From the NCBI RefSeq assembly GCF_022347565.1, contig NZ_JAKRGH010000009.1, positions 62,001-126,000 of the forward strand: a DNA stretch of 64,000 bases, in the 5' to 3' direction. How positions within the stretch are numbered: the first letter of the stretch is position 1; every line of letters starts with the position of its first letter. Source of the DNA: Vibrio sp. Of7-15 (GTDB taxonomy: Bacteria; Pseudomonadota; Gammaproteobacteria; Enterobacterales; Vibrionaceae). The translations under genes and the position numbers were made by a program. Below, piece by piece: positions 20,514-30,185 of this stretch. The notes under the pieces were generated by a model. That model was not told where the DNA came from, searched no databases, and worked only from the letters and a program-made list of their open reading frames with translations.

Positions 20514-20951
20514 CCCTCAGCTCTGCATAAGATATTGCTTTTCAAGCCGAGTAATCTTGATACTCGGCTTCTTTTCTTGAAAAGCAGGATTAATGACAAT
20601 GGCTTAAACCGATCTCAGGTTAGCTAACCAATACAGAAAAATATTGAGACCAATATTTAACAACATGATTAATATAGAATGTTTTGAAGTCGAGGTAGCC
20701 AGAGCGCTGGAAAGCAATAACTATCGTCATCACTTCCCTCACTGATAATTTAGAGGTGCGCCTACGCTGTTTTAATCATGACTCGATAAGATGTTTTTCC
20801 CATTGAGCTATAAACAATAGGCAAAAATCATCAACATCAGTGTAAATAGTTTCTAAATTAATCACTCTCAAATCCTTGCGATTTATTGTTCTAGTAAAAC
20901 GATCAGATCGCGACTTGGGAGTTTAGTTCAAATTTTATCCGCAGATCAGGT
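20514..20951 (-). mobile_element. Degenerate, internally deleted IS982-family insertion sequence
   Basis: The element is bounded by imperfect terminal inverted repeats: ACCTGATCTGCGGATAA at its left end (20951 inward on the minus strand) and CCTCAGCTCTGCATAAG at the other end (from 20515 on the plus strand). Inside lies a transposase pseudogene. The total is about 440 bp, whereas intact IS982-type elements are close to 1 kb, so more than half is missing. It abuts the nptA terminator on one side and the ATP-grasp gene on the other. Confidence 0.7.
20517..20865 (-). pseudogene. IS982-family transposase remnant
   Basis: From a GTG at 20865 the minus strand reads like the IS982 transposase N terminus (NLETIYTDVDDFC, then QWEKHLIES). 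A TGA follows at 20778, after which SKLSVREVMTIVIAFQRSGY and DFKTFYINHVVKYW continue in frame. The frame then jumps, with about 190 codons missing compared with intact relatives, to a C-terminal stretch, with a second in-frame stop at 20607-20605 and a one-base frameshift in a T-run near 20581 before QEKKPSIKI. The DDE catalytic residues lie in the deleted part. It is dead. Confidence 0.75.
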
Positions 20952-20963
20952 TAGCTAGAAAAA

Positions 20964-22160
20964 CTACCACTTAGTACCAATACTTTCACTTTTTTTACTA
21001 TTGAGATAATTGAGTTCACTCATGACTTGCCTGATCTTTTTTTCGTCATTTTCAGCAAAAATGGCATATCCAGTTCTATCACATGAACTATTCGCAACTG
21101 AAATAGTTTCATCTAACTGATCTTCCATATGAATTTTATATAGTGGATATTTTTCTCCTAATAGTTCAGTATCTTTCACCTCTTCATCTGGCATAAAAAA
21201 TCGTATTGCTACACTGTCGAATTGCTTATTGCGAGAAGGCTGAGGTAAAGATAATAAGTGGCAGAACATCTCTTCAAACATATTACAACCTGTGGTTAAT
21301 AGAGTAAGCTCCCATATATTATCTCCCCCATTTCTCACGTGAGTTTCAATAATATATACTTGATTATCTTCGACTTTTAGCTCTGTATGGCTAGGACCAG
21401 TTTGATGCCCAATTGTAGTGAGTAGTTGAAAAACAACCCGTTCAATTTCATCTCTTACTGAGGGAGAGATAAGAGCAGGCTGCATATGTCCTGTCTCAAT
21501 AAAACCTGGTGCACCTGTCGTAAATTTTTCAGTGACAGCAAGCAATTCATGCTCCCCCTCCTTGGACAAACACTCAATACTAAACTCTTGCCCACCAATA
21601 AATTCTTCGGCAATAAGTTCGGAAAAAGTTTCACTTAATCGTGCATATGCTTGTTTATAATTAGTAAGATCAACTTTAGCTACTCCTAAACTTCCCGATG
21701 AATTGCTCGGTTTCAAAATAATTGGTTTATTAAGCTCTTCTAAAAATACTTCAAGATCTTTCTGGCTTTTTACTGATATAAACCTAGCTTGACGCATATT
21801 ACTTTGTGCTAATTTTTCTCTCATCTTAAGCTTATCACATGAAAAAATGACAGCTTCTTTTGAACAATTAGACGCTATATTCAATGCTTCAGCAATTTTA
21901 GCCCCCAGCTCTTGATGGGTTTCCGCAAATGCAACAACAGCACTAAAGCTTTCGCTCTTTGCTAAAGATGAAACCAACTCAAAAATTTTACTTTCATCAA
22001 AGCTTTCAACAATAATAAGCTCGCTTGCGTTATTAAGTTGTAACTCTGTCAAATCGTCCTTCATTTGAACTTGGAAATAGGAGACCTTGAGCTTCTTCAA
22101 CGTCTCCACGTGGTAATCCTTACCTCCGAGCACTAATATCCTATTGTTAAATTCACTCAT
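20964..22160 (-). CDS. ATP-grasp carboxylate-amine ligase, accessory
   Basis: The 398-aa protein is an ATP-grasp enzyme of the L-amino-acid-ligase/BacD type. It has a pre-ATP-grasp N domain (RILVLGGKDYHVETLKKL), the nucleotide loop KPSNSSGSLGVAKV near residue 150, the adenine-side EEFIGGQEFSIECLS near 195, and the metal-binding IIETHVRNGGDNIWEL near 275, then a C-terminal domain like those of dipeptide ligases. The family joins a carboxylate to an amine through an acyl phosphate; the substrate cannot be read off. It stands alone, with no transporter or partner, between an IS remnant and about 1.2 kb of decayed DNA, which suggests horizontal gain and later erosion of its neighbours. AAGG precedes the ATG. 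Confidence 0.8.
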   Translation of the reverse strand: MSEFNNRILVLGGKDYHVETLKKLKVSYFQVQMKDDLTELQLNNASELIIVESFDESKIFELVSSLAKSESFSAVVAFAETHQELGAKIAEALNIASNCSKEAVIFSCDKLKMREKLAQSNMRQARFISVKSQKDLEVFLEELNKPIILKPSNSSGSLGVAKVDLTNYKQAYARLSETFSELIAEEFIGGQEFSIECLSKEGEHELLAVTEKFTTGAPGFIETGHMQPALISPSVRDEIERVVFQLLTTIGHQTGPSHTELKVEDNQVYIIETHVRNGGDNIWELTLLTTGCNMFEEMFCHLLSLPQPSRNKQFDSVAIRFFMPDEEVKDTELLGEKYPLYKIHMEDQLDETISVANSSCDRTGYAIFAENDEKKIRQVMSELNYLNSKKSESIGTKW

Positions 22161-23423
22161 GTATTAACCTTAAATCCTTACACTTTTCATAGTGACTATT
22201 ATTTTAGTTTGGGTTCAATTTATACCTTAATAGTTTTAACTAGCAGCTATAAGCCCAACTGGAAAACTTTGCTCATAGCTCATAACTACCATCGTACCTA
22301 TATCTATAAAATGGTGGCCTGCTCATAATCGACTATTAACAATTAAAAAGCACTTAAAATATAAATATATTTTACTGTTTAAAAATTTTTTGATATGAAA
22401 TTTATACCTAAATTATTATTGAATATTTTTATCTAGAGGAAAGCTGAATAAGAACACGTACTTTTTAAGGGAGTTGATGATTTTAAAAATGAAATATAGT
22501 GTACTTTCTTCCATAATTAGAGCCTCAATATACAGTGTATTATCACAACCTAGTATTTCACAGACTCTAAAGACTGACTATTTAATCTAACATCAAATGC
22601 TATCCTAAGTACATTAGGGCTCTAGTCAGACTAACACAACCTTAAGAGTCTACATCACTAATACCAGTGATAAAAAACCTTTAACGACATAACTGTCAAC
22701 CAAAAAAGTATCATTTAAAACCAAAATTTTCAACAAAGTAAGAACATAATTAACACAGAGTGATTTCATACCATCTTTTTACAGCAGGAAATGAACATTA
22801 AACTACCATAAAGATTAGTGTCTCACATTCAAGCAACAAAAGAAAAGCTATACAAAGCAGAATAAAATCATTAAAATTCAACAACTTAAATAAGGAGGGA
22901 ATCATAACCAACTATATATCATCAGAACAGTGGATTACTCCCCAAAAGAGCACCATTTTTCTAAGGGTTATATAGCTAGCTGACTTATAAAGCATGATCA
23001 TAGATAAAACACTATACAGAATAATGCACTCTTCGCATAACAGTTGGCCCTTATAATGCGACAGACAAATCAAAAAAATAACTCATGCTTGAGGGTATTA
23101 AAACAATTTGAATTCGAAAAATTATGTTTATAGATACTGAAATATCACAATCATTCTAAAAATAATGATGAGCCCCACGGTAATTCAATTTACAGCTGAT
23201 GAACCTAATAACCACAGAGTAATCAATTTTATATATCTGTATCTACAAAAGATACCTATATTGGGACACAGTTACCAAAACAACTTATCTTTGATAACTA
23301 TAAACAGGCTGTTGAAGTACACCTCTAAAACACCAAAGTTTGTATCGATTTACGAAAAATCTAATTAGTGAATAATTAAACACTATTCAAGAAGAAACCA
23401 TTGAGCCTTACACCTTAAAAGTA
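22161..23423. other. AT-rich non-coding stretch, likely decayed accessory DNA
   Basis: No convincing gene occupies these 1.26 kb. Two scraps look like former coding starts. At 22892-22899 an excellent ribosome site (AAGGAGGG) precedes ATA, not ATG, and a short open frame (ITNYISSEQWITPQKSTIFL). At 22477 ATG follows GGGAG too closely and opens 37 codons. An open frame of 67 codons at 23165-23368 has no ribosome site or recognisable content. The promoter of the ATP-grasp gene must lie near 22200. Confidence 0.5.
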
Positions 23424-23452
23424 GGGCTTGCTTCAATATTTTAACCAAGCCC
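23424..23452 (-). terminator. Stem-loop after thyA
   Basis: GGGCTTG/CAAGCCC with a 15-nt loop, 8 bp past the thyA stop, followed on the minus strand by TACTTTTAAGG. It is a moderate terminator. Confidence 0.55.
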
Positions 23453-23459
23453 ATATTGT

Positions 23460-24299
23460 TTAAATTGCAATAGGTGCTTTAATTGTTGGTTGAGGCTCGT
23501 AGCCAACAATCTCAAAGTCTTCTAATTTGTAATCAAAAATAGAATCAGGTTTACGCTTAATCACTAACTTTGGTGTCTGACCCGGCTGGCGTTTTAGTTG
23601 TTCAAAAACAATATCGTCATTCAAATGATTTGAATACAAATGAACATCCCCAAACGTATGTACAAAGTCACCCACTTCTAAATCACACTGCTGAGCAATC
23701 ATGTGTGTGAATAATGCGTAGCTCGCAATATTAAATGGCACACCCAAGAAATAATCCGCACTGCGCTGGTATAACTGACATGATAGCTTGCCATCAGCCA
23801 CATAGAACTGGAATAAACAATGACATGGTGCCAATGCCATTTTTCCCTGTTCAGCATTAGCCTGTGGACTTTGACTTTCATCAGGTAAATCGGCTGGATT
23901 CCACGCAGAAATAATATGACGACGAGAATGAGGCTTCGTTTTAATTTGCTCAATCAATTCTGAAACCTGATCAACTGTCGAACCATCAGGGCATGCCCAT
24001 GAACGCCATTGAGCGCCATAAACAGGGCCTAAGCTACCGTCCTCTGTTGCCCATTCATCCCAAATCGTCACTTTATTGTCTTGCAGGTATTTAACGTTCG
24101 TATCACCATTTAAAAACCATAATAACTCGTGAATAATAGCGCGAGTGTACAACTTTTTGGTGGTTAGCAATGGAAAACCTTCACTGAGGTCAAAACGCAT
24201 TTGACGGCCAAATACAGAGCGTGTACCAACGCCAGTTCTATCACCACGATCGGTACCGTTATATACGATATCTTGCATCAAATCTAAGTATTGCTTCAT
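23460..24299 (-). CDS. thyA: Thymidylate synthase
   Basis: ThyA methylates dUMP to dTMP using methylenetetrahydrofolate. The 279-aa protein has the folate/phosphate-binding N part ([20 protein letters not shown]), the active-site Cys in [14 protein letters not shown] and the dUMP-binding [20 protein letters not shown] use the ATG at 24299 ([10 protein letters not shown]), as in homologues; a TTG at 24317 in frame is less likely. It is 78 bp downstream of lgt in the same direction, the common thyA-lgt neighbourhood of gamma-proteobacteria. Confidence 0.97.
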   Translation of the reverse strand: MKQYLDLMQDIVYNGTDRGDRTGVGTRSVFGRQMRFDLSEGFPLLTTKKLYTRAIIHELLWFLNGDTNVKYLQDNKVTIWDEWATEDGSLGPVYGAQWRSWACPDGSTVDQVSELIEQIKTKPHSRRHIISAWNPADLPDESQSPQANAEQGKMALAPCHCLFQFYVADGKLSCQLYQRSADYFLGVPFNIASYALFTHMIAQQCDLEVGDFVHTFGDVHLYSNHLNDDIVFEQLKRQPGQTPKLVIKRKPDSIFDYKLEDFEIVGYEPQPTIKAPIAI

Positions 24300-24377
24300 G
24301 CCAAGGCTTCCCCACAATGTTCAAAGCTAAAAAAAGACGCTGTAGTTTAGCGTCTTTTTCTCGTAGGGGATAATGAA

Positions 24378-25184
24378 TTAGGCTTTCGCTTGCCCTGGTT
24401 TATGTTTATAGGCCCAACCAATCAGCAATAGACCACCAATCACCATAGGTAATGAGAGAATTTGTCCCATACTGATGAAGTCACCAAACAGACCTAAATG
24501 CGCATCAGGCTCTCGCACATACTCAACTAAAAAGCGGAACGTGCCGTAGCCAAATAAGAACAAACCTGAAGCCGCTCCCGCAGGACGTGGACTACGTACA
24601 AACCAGTTAAGTATAAAGAACAGAACCACACCTTCTAAAGCAAACTCATATAATTGAGATGGATGACGCGGCAATGGACCACCTGTTGGGAACACCATTG
24701 CCCAAGGCACATCCGTAACACGCCCCCAAAGCTCTCCGTTCATAAAATTACCTAAGCGGCCAGCACCAAGGCCAAAAGGCACTAACGGAGCAACAAAATC
24801 AGCAACACTGAAGAACGTTCGTTGGTTTTTATAGGCGTACCATAACATGGCACAGATCACCCCTAATAACCCCCCATGGAAAGACATACCACCAGTCCAC
24901 ACTTTAAATAGGTATAAAGGATCATCTAAAAACAGATCAAAATTATAGAAGAAGACATACCCAACACGTCCCCCAATTACTACCCCTAAGAAACCTGCAA
25001 ACAGTAAGTCACTCACTTGTTCACGTGTCCAACCACTATTTGGGCGATCTGCTCGACGGTTAGCCAACCAAAGTGCGAACATAAAACCAAACAAATACAT
25101 TAAGCCATACCAGCGAATCGCCAATGGACCAATTTCAATTAAGATTGGATCAATCTGTGGGAAGGTAAGAAATCCCTGAGTCAT
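24378..25184 (-). CDS. lgt: Prolipoprotein diacylglyceryl transferase
   Basis: Lgt transfers diacylglycerol from phosphatidylglycerol to the lipobox Cys of prolipoproteins in the inner membrane. The 268-aa protein has about seven membrane segments and the signature [21 protein letters not shown] near residue 135, with the catalytic Arg, and the [10 protein letters not shown] motif. The ATG at 25184 ([13 protein letters not shown]) fits homologues; the frame extends upstream into the neighbouring gene's end. It follows the TauE-type gene by 13 bp, so the unit ptsP-tauE-lgt is probably continuous. Confidence 0.96.
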   Translation of the reverse strand: MTQGFLTFPQIDPILIEIGPLAIRWYGLMYLFGFMFALWLANRRADRPNSGWTREQVSDLLFAGFLGVVIGGRVGYVFFYNFDLFLDDPLYLFKVWTGGMSFHGGLLGVICAMLWYAYKNQRTFFSVADFVAPLVPFGLGAGRLGNFMNGELWGRVTDVPWAMVFPTGGPLPRHPSQLYEFALEGVVLFFILNWFVRSPRPAGAASGLFLFGYGTFRFLVEYVREPDAHLGLFGDFISMGQILSLPMVIGGLLLIGWAYKHKPGQAKA

Positions 25185-25197
25185 TATTTTTTCTCTA

Positions 25198-26001
25198 TTA
25201 ACCAATAAACATTTTGCTGCCAATGAAAATTAAAAACACAGCAAACACTTTTTTTAATGTTGGAGTCGGCAACTGAGTTGCTAAACGAGCACCAAAACGT
25301 GTCGTCAGCATTGAAGTTGCGACAATACCAATTAAAGCTGGTAGGTATACATAACCAATACTTAATTGAGGTAAATTTTCTGCGGATAGACCATGAAAAA
25401 TAAAACCAGTCATTCCAGCAATCGCAATGAAAGTACCACACAATGACGAGCTGCCAATAGCTTTACGCATCTCGATGCCATGCATACTAAGATACGGTAC
25501 CGTTAGGGAGCCACCACCAATACCAGCCAAGCTTGAAACAACACCAATGACACCACCACTCATTGCACTTCCGGCAATACCGGGCATCTCTCTCGTAGCG
25601 GATATTTTCATAGACAATAGCATTTGCACCGCGAGTAACAACACAATGACACCAAAGACTTTGGGTAAGTAGTCGACTGGTGTAAGCTCCGCAATATAGC
25701 TGCCAACGAGCCCACCAACGACAACACCAGGAATCAAACCTTTTATCAAGTCAAACTGAACATTCCCTAAACGCACATGATTTAGCGCCGAGGAGCCTGA
25801 AGTTAAAATGATGCTTGCCAAAGACGTCGCCAACGCGATATGCATAACAATATTAGGATCAATTCCTGCCCTAGGTAATAGCCACATTAGTGCTGGCACT
25901 ACCAGCAGCCCACCGCCAATACCCAAGAGCCCGGCCATTACACCAACCACGCTGCCAAGCAGAAAACACATTCCAAACAGCCACAAACTCAATTCAAACA
26001 T
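25198..26001 (-). CDS. TauE/SafE-family membrane permease (putative anion exporter)
   Basis: The 267-aa protein is a TauE/SafE-type transporter of about eight membrane segments. It has the duplicated glycine-rich motif: [21 protein letters not shown] near residue 20 and [21 protein letters not shown] near residue 155. The family includes sulfite/sulfonate exporters, but substrates are mostly unknown. It sits between ptsP (2 bp) and lgt (13 bp) and is surely co-transcribed; no functional link to either is evident. Confidence 0.88.
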   Translation of the reverse strand: MFELSLWLFGMCFLLGSVVGVMAGLLGIGGGLLVVPALMWLLPRAGIDPNIVMHIALATSLASIILTSGSSALNHVRLGNVQFDLIKGLIPGVVVGGLVGSYIAELTPVDYLPKVFGVIVLLLAVQMLLSMKISATREMPGIAGSAMSGGVIGVVSSLAGIGGGSLTVPYLSMHGIEMRKAIGSSSLCGTFIAIAGMTGFIFHGLSAENLPQLSIGYVYLPALIGIVATSMLTTRFGARLATQLPTPTLKKVFAVFLIFIGSKMFIG

Positions 26002-26003
26002 TA

Positions 26004-28253
26004 TTATTTTCCAGCACGGATAAAACCGCCCAACCCTTTATTATCAATGTACTGCTCCATCATGATACGAATATGGTCTCCCACACTGCATTGACTGGCT
26101 TGCAATGCAATCTGACTAAGCTCTGCTGACGAGGTATGCCTAAGAATGTATTTGATACGAGCCACATTTGACGTATTCATACTCAATGAGCGATAGCCTA
26201 ATCCAACTAGCAACATGGCACCAAGCGGATCACCCGCCAGCTCACCGCACACGCAAACCGGTAAATTATACCGACGGCTAACATCAATAATGTGCTTTAG
26301 TGCAGCTATCACAGCAGGATGCAGAGCATCATAGACATCAGAAACCCGGGCATTGTTCCGATCAACCGCTAATAAATATTGCGTTAAATCATTACTACCA
26401 ACAGAGATAAAGTCGACACGCTCTGCAACTTGTGGCAATAAATACAAAATGGAGGGAACTTCGACCATAATCCCTACTTTTGGCCGCTTTAAAGGCACTT
26501 TACTTAATGCACTGACTTCCCCATAAGCCTGATCAATAAATAAAAGCGCATCATCCAACTCTTTAATGCCAGATATCATTGGCAACATGATTTCCATGTT
26601 ATCAAGTCCAATACTGGCTTTTAACATGGCTCGTAGTTGCATCAGGAAAATATCAGGATGATCCAGAGTAAAACGGATCCCACGCCACCCTAGGAAAGGA
26701 TTATCTTCATCAACCGACAAATAAGGTAAAGGCTTATCTCCCCCTACATCAAGGGTTCTCATCACAACTGATTTGTCACGATAAGCAGACAAAATAACAC
26801 GGTACTGCTGAGTTTGTTCTTCTTCGGAGGGAAAACGGTGTTGCAATAAAAAAGGGATTTCAGTTCGGAATAACCCTACCCCTTCAACACCTCGGTTGAA
26901 AGCAATATTACTGTCAGCACTCAAACCTGCATTCAAATATAAATCCACTTTCTGCCCGTCTTGGGTTGAGGTGGATTTATCTAATTGACCTTCAACTAAG
27001 CGAGATAATTCAAACTCTTCTTTTTGTAGTTGGCGGTATTCACGTATAATCTGCTCATCAGGTTCGATATAAAGATCGCCAGTATAGCCATCAACAACCG
27101 CAAGTTTCCCCTGCAATGCTTCCGGCTTTAAATCTACCCCCATAACAGCTGGGATCCCTAGCGCACGAGATAAGATGGCTGCATGAGAATTAGCAGCCCC
27201 CTCCATTGAAATCACAGCGGCCAACATCTCTTTAGAGACACTAGCTAACATGGAGGCCGTTAGCTCCCTCGTAATAAGGATAACTGGTTGCTGCCAATCA
27301 CACTCAACAGCTTCACCATTATAGAGAAAGTACAATAAACGCTGCCCAAGCTCACGGATGTCCTGTGCTCTTTCACGTAAGTAAGCATCGCTCATTTTGG
27401 CAAATCGACTTGAATACGACTCCACTACTTGCCTAAGTGCCCAATCCGCCCTATCACGCTTTTGAATTTGCGCGGTAAGATCTTTACGAAGCATGGGATC
27501 GTTGAGTAAATGGGTAAAGAGGTCGAAAATAGCAAGAGTTTCTTTATTGATGTCATTATCAAGTCGTTTGCGTAACCGACGAAAATCATTCATGGCAAGC
27601 TCAAGAGCCAAAGACAAACGCTCAAGCTCATCATCCACGTCCAAAGTGGACGCAGGACAAACTGATTCTAACTTCGGCTGATTATCATCCCACCATATCG
27701 GAGCAATCGCGACACCAGAAGACGCAGATAAACCAGTGTAATGAGAGACATGATCTGTCTGTTTGGGCCATAAACCTTGCGATTTAGTATGAGCAAAAAG
27801 AACCGCAAGCTGAGCTGAAAGGGTAACAAGAAAAGACTCTTCGATTTCATCAAACTGACGCTGTTGGCGTTGCTGAATCACCAATACACCGAGAATTTTA
27901 CGGCGATGAATAATCGGAGTACCTAGAAATGAATGAAAAACATCTTCACCCAGCTCTGGCATCCGTTTAAATTCAGAATGCGCAGACGCATTTGCCAAGT
28001 TTAATGGCTCTGCGGTACGGCTTACGAGCCCAACAAGACCTTCATTAAAACCAAGGGATACAGATTTATCGTTTTTAACTAAGCCTTGAGTTGCCATCAA
28101 ATCTAAACGATCCAGCTCGTCATTAGCAATATAAACAGAGCAGCACTCTGTGTTCATTGCCGAGCAAGTGGCACTCACTAAAATCTCAAGAGCTAGATTT
28201 AAATCATCCGCCCTTGCAACACGTTCAACTATATCCCTTAGCTGGGTAAGCAT
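26004..28253 (-). CDS. ptsP: Phosphoenolpyruvate-protein phosphotransferase PtsP (EI-Ntr)
   Basis: PtsP is the first enzyme of the nitrogen PTS, passing phosphate from PEP to NPr and EIIA-Ntr. The 749-aa protein has an N-terminal GAF domain (about 1-160), the PTS EI N domain with the phospho-His in GAANSHAAILSRALGIPAV near residue 360, and a C-terminal PEP-binding TIM barrel (TLDVGGDKPLPYLSV, and VCVCGELAGDP with the catalytic Cys). It begins 2 bp after rppH, as in many gamma-proteobacteria. Confidence 0.96.
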   Translation of the reverse strand: MLTQLRDIVERVARADDLNLALEILVSATCSAMNTECCSVYIANDELDRLDLMATQGLVKNDKSVSLGFNEGLVGLVSRTAEPLNLANASAHSEFKRMPELGEDVFHSFLGTPIIHRRKILGVLVIQQRQQRQFDEIEESFLVTLSAQLAVLFAHTKSQGLWPKQTDHVSHYTGLSASSGVAIAPIWWDDNQPKLESVCPASTLDVDDELERLSLALELAMNDFRRLRKRLDNDINKETLAIFDLFTHLLNDPMLRKDLTAQIQKRDRADWALRQVVESYSSRFAKMSDAYLRERAQDIRELGQRLLYFLYNGEAVECDWQQPVILITRELTASMLASVSKEMLAAVISMEGAANSHAAILSRALGIPAVMGVDLKPEALQGKLAVVDGYTGDLYIEPDEQIIREYRQLQKEEFELSRLVEGQLDKSTSTQDGQKVDLYLNAGLSADSNIAFNRGVEGVGLFRTEIPFLLQHRFPSEEEQTQQYRVILSAYRDKSVVMRTLDVGGDKPLPYLSVDEDNPFLGWRGIRFTLDHPDIFLMQLRAMLKASIGLDNMEIMLPMISGIKELDDALLFIDQAYGEVSALSKVPLKRPKVGIMVEVPSILYLLPQVAERVDFISVGSNDLTQYLLAVDRNNARVSDVYDALHPAVIAALKHIIDVSRRYNLPVCVCGELAGDPLGAMLLVGLGYRSLSMNTSNVARIKYILRHTSSAELSQIALQASQCSVGDHIRIMMEQYIDNKGLGGFIRAGK

Positions 28254-28255
28254 GA

Positions 28256-28771
28256 CTAGCCTCTTTTGTTGCTTTTCCTTTTCGATTTACGCTCTTTAAA
28301 AGGCATAGTGATCGGCGCAAATTCTTTCATTGCCCGTCGATATACATCACGCTTAAAAGAAACAACCTGTCGCACTGGATACCAATAGCTTACCCAGCGC
28401 CAGCCATCAAATTCGGGTGATTTGCCTCGCTGCATGTTTACCTTGGATTCATCGCATTCTAGACGCAGCAAAAACCACTTCTGTTTCTGTCCAATACAAA
28501 CGGGTTTTGAATCCCAACGAACAAGACGTTTAGGCAATTTATAACGTAGCCAATATCGGCTAGTCGCTAAAATTTTCACGTCTTTCTTAGTTAGGCCAAC
28601 CTCTTCATATAGTTCCCGAAACATGGCTTGTTCTGGTGTTTCACCGTTATCAATGCCCCCTTGAGGAAATTGCCAAGAGTGTTGCCCATATCGCTTTGCC
28701 CAGAAGACTTGACCATGGTTATTACATATGACAATTCCTACATTAGGACGGTAACCATCGCCATCTATCAC
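28256..28771 (-). CDS. rppH: RNA pyrophosphohydrolase
   Basis: RppH removes pyrophosphate from 5' ends of mRNA, which triggers RNase E decay. The 171-aa Nudix protein begins [17 protein letters not shown], as RppH does, and carries the Nudix box [23 protein letters not shown] (residues about 37-59, all catalytic Glu present) and a basic C-terminal tail ([12 protein letters not shown]). It heads the rppH-ptsP-tauE-lgt unit and is divergent from mutH across a 640-bp gap. Confidence 0.97.
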   Translation of the reverse strand: MIDGDGYRPNVGIVICNNHGQVFWAKRYGQHSWQFPQGGIDNGETPEQAMFRELYEEVGLTKKDVKILATSRYWLRYKLPKRLVRWDSKPVCIGQKQKWFLLRLECDESKVNMQRGKSPEFDGWRWVSYWYPVRQVVSFKRDVYRRAMKEFAPITMPFKERKSKRKSNKRG

Positions 28772-29410
28772 TGGATAGACCTCAAATATAAATACCTATT
28801 AATTCTGATTTTTTCACAGATCCCTACTGTGGGCAAATCTGATCACAAAACTGGTGCTTATTTTCCTACTTAGCGCCCACTTCCGGCATAACTAATACTC
28901 ATCAAGACACTTATCAACATAAAAATGAGACAAAGACCACATTTATTCACCTTTTCTGTGGGTAACTTTGTGAAAAACAACTGCTTAAAGAGACAGCGTA
29001 ATTTCTCCCCCGTTTTTCAAAAAGAAAAAAACAACAAGAAAACAATAATAAAAACATAAAATCAACAACTTAAAACCAGTGGGCTTTATATCATTAAAAT
29101 AACTCTCAGTTGAATCATCATAAAACACAGAAAGGTCAAATATCGTACAATTTTATTTTTATCCACAAAAGAGGCTTTTTTTTCAGCTAAGATTTGTATT
29201 AACACCTTAAAATATGAGAAAAAACCTGTATGTATATCCAATACATGAATATAAATAAAAAAGGTTAAGCCCCCTGTGGATAAGTTTTTATATAAATAGT
29301 TCTTTATTCTTATCTTTACTAAACAAATCAAAAACGCGTGATGATATTGAGCCTTTATCTTAAGTAACGTTATAATTTTTGGGTTAATTAGCCCCTTAAA
29401 AGTACATACT
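28772..29410. other. AT-rich rppH-mutH intergenic region with clustered DnaA-box sequences
   Basis: This divergent 639-bp gap has two perfect TTATCCACA boxes in opposite orientations (29159-29167 plus, 29275-29283 minus). It also has three one-mismatch boxes: TTATCAACA (28911), TTATTCACC (28943) and TGTGGGTAA (28957, minus). The surroundings are very AT-rich. No gene is convincing; an antisense frame at 29086-29445 overlaps mutH's start and has no coding character. Confidence 0.55.
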
Positions 29411-30085
29411 ATGCCACTTCCTCCTGCTACCACCTCTGAACTCATGGATCGTGCTCACGCATTAGCTGGCCTTGATCTTGACACGCTAGCTCAACAAGCT
29501 GGAGTTGAAGTTCCCCTCGATCTCAAGCGCGATAAAGGCTGGGTCGGGCAACTGATCGAATGGCATTTAGGCGCATCGGCTGGTAGCAAGCCCTTACCAG
29601 ACTTTATTAATCTTGGCATTGAACTTAAAACTATTCCTATTAGCCATTCTGGCAAACCGCTGGAAACCACATTTGTTTGTGTGGCTCCATTAACAGGTAT
29701 ACATGGACTTAGTTGGGAAAACAGCCATATTCGACATAAGCTAGCCCAGGTTTTGTGGATCCCTGTGGAAGGTGAAAGAGAAATCCCCATTAAAGAACGT
29801 CGAGTAGGATCTCCGCTCTTATGGTCCCCATCAGTTGAAGAAGAGCAACAACTCAAACAAGATTGGGAAGAGCTTATGGATCTGATTGTACTTGGAAAAG
29901 TAGAGCAAATTACCGCAAAACACGGAGAAGTTCTCCAGCTTCGTCCAAAAGCAGCAAACAGCAGAGCACTCACTGAGGCTTACGGGCATGATGGTCAGCC
30001 TATTAAAACTCTTCCACGTGGCTTTTACTTAAAAACACACTTTACCGGAGCGATGCTAGAGCGCCATTTCTACCACCCAAAGTAA
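29411..30085 (+). CDS. mutH: DNA mismatch repair endonuclease MutH
   Basis: MutH nicks the unmethylated strand at hemimethylated GATC sites when activated by MutS/MutL. The 224-aa protein has the restriction-like core [14 protein letters not shown] near residue 70, containing the catalytic Asp, Glu and Lys, then [12 protein letters not shown] and [12 protein letters not shown]. It closely follows the E. coli sequence, and its presence implies Dam methylation. The start ATG lacks a strong ribosome site. It is divergent from rppH and followed by tas. Confidence 0.96.
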   Translation: MPLPPATTSELMDRAHALAGLDLDTLAQQAGVEVPLDLKRDKGWVGQLIEWHLGASAGSKPLPDFINLGIELKTIPISHSGKPLETTFVCVAPLTGIHGLSWENSHIRHKLAQVLWIPVEGEREIPIKERRVGSPLLWSPSVEEEQQLKQDWEELMDLIVLGKVEQITAKHGEVLQLRPKAANSRALTEAYGHDGQPIKTLPRGFYLKTHFTGAMLERHFYHPK

Positions 30086-30185
30086 ATCGGTGTGCCTTGG
30101 CCATAATGATATAAAGCTTTTAGGAACACAGCCTCTCGTTTATAGTCAATGATATGAGTATGATAGACGCTGCCATGGAGAGGAT

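Noticed and set aside
22477-22590. 37-codon ORF that might be a precursor peptide for the ATP-grasp enzyme (graspetide-like)
   Set aside because: The ribosome site is too close to the ATG, it is on the opposite strand, and the enzyme resembles dipeptide ligases rather than graspetide ligases.
23165-23368. 67-codon plus-strand frame upstream of thyA
   Set aside because: No ribosome site and no recognisable motif in a stretch that looks decayed.
29086-29445. 119-codon minus-strand frame between rppH and mutH
   Set aside because: It overlaps the mutH start and the AT-rich DnaA-box region, lacks a ribosome site and resembles translated AT-rich DNA.
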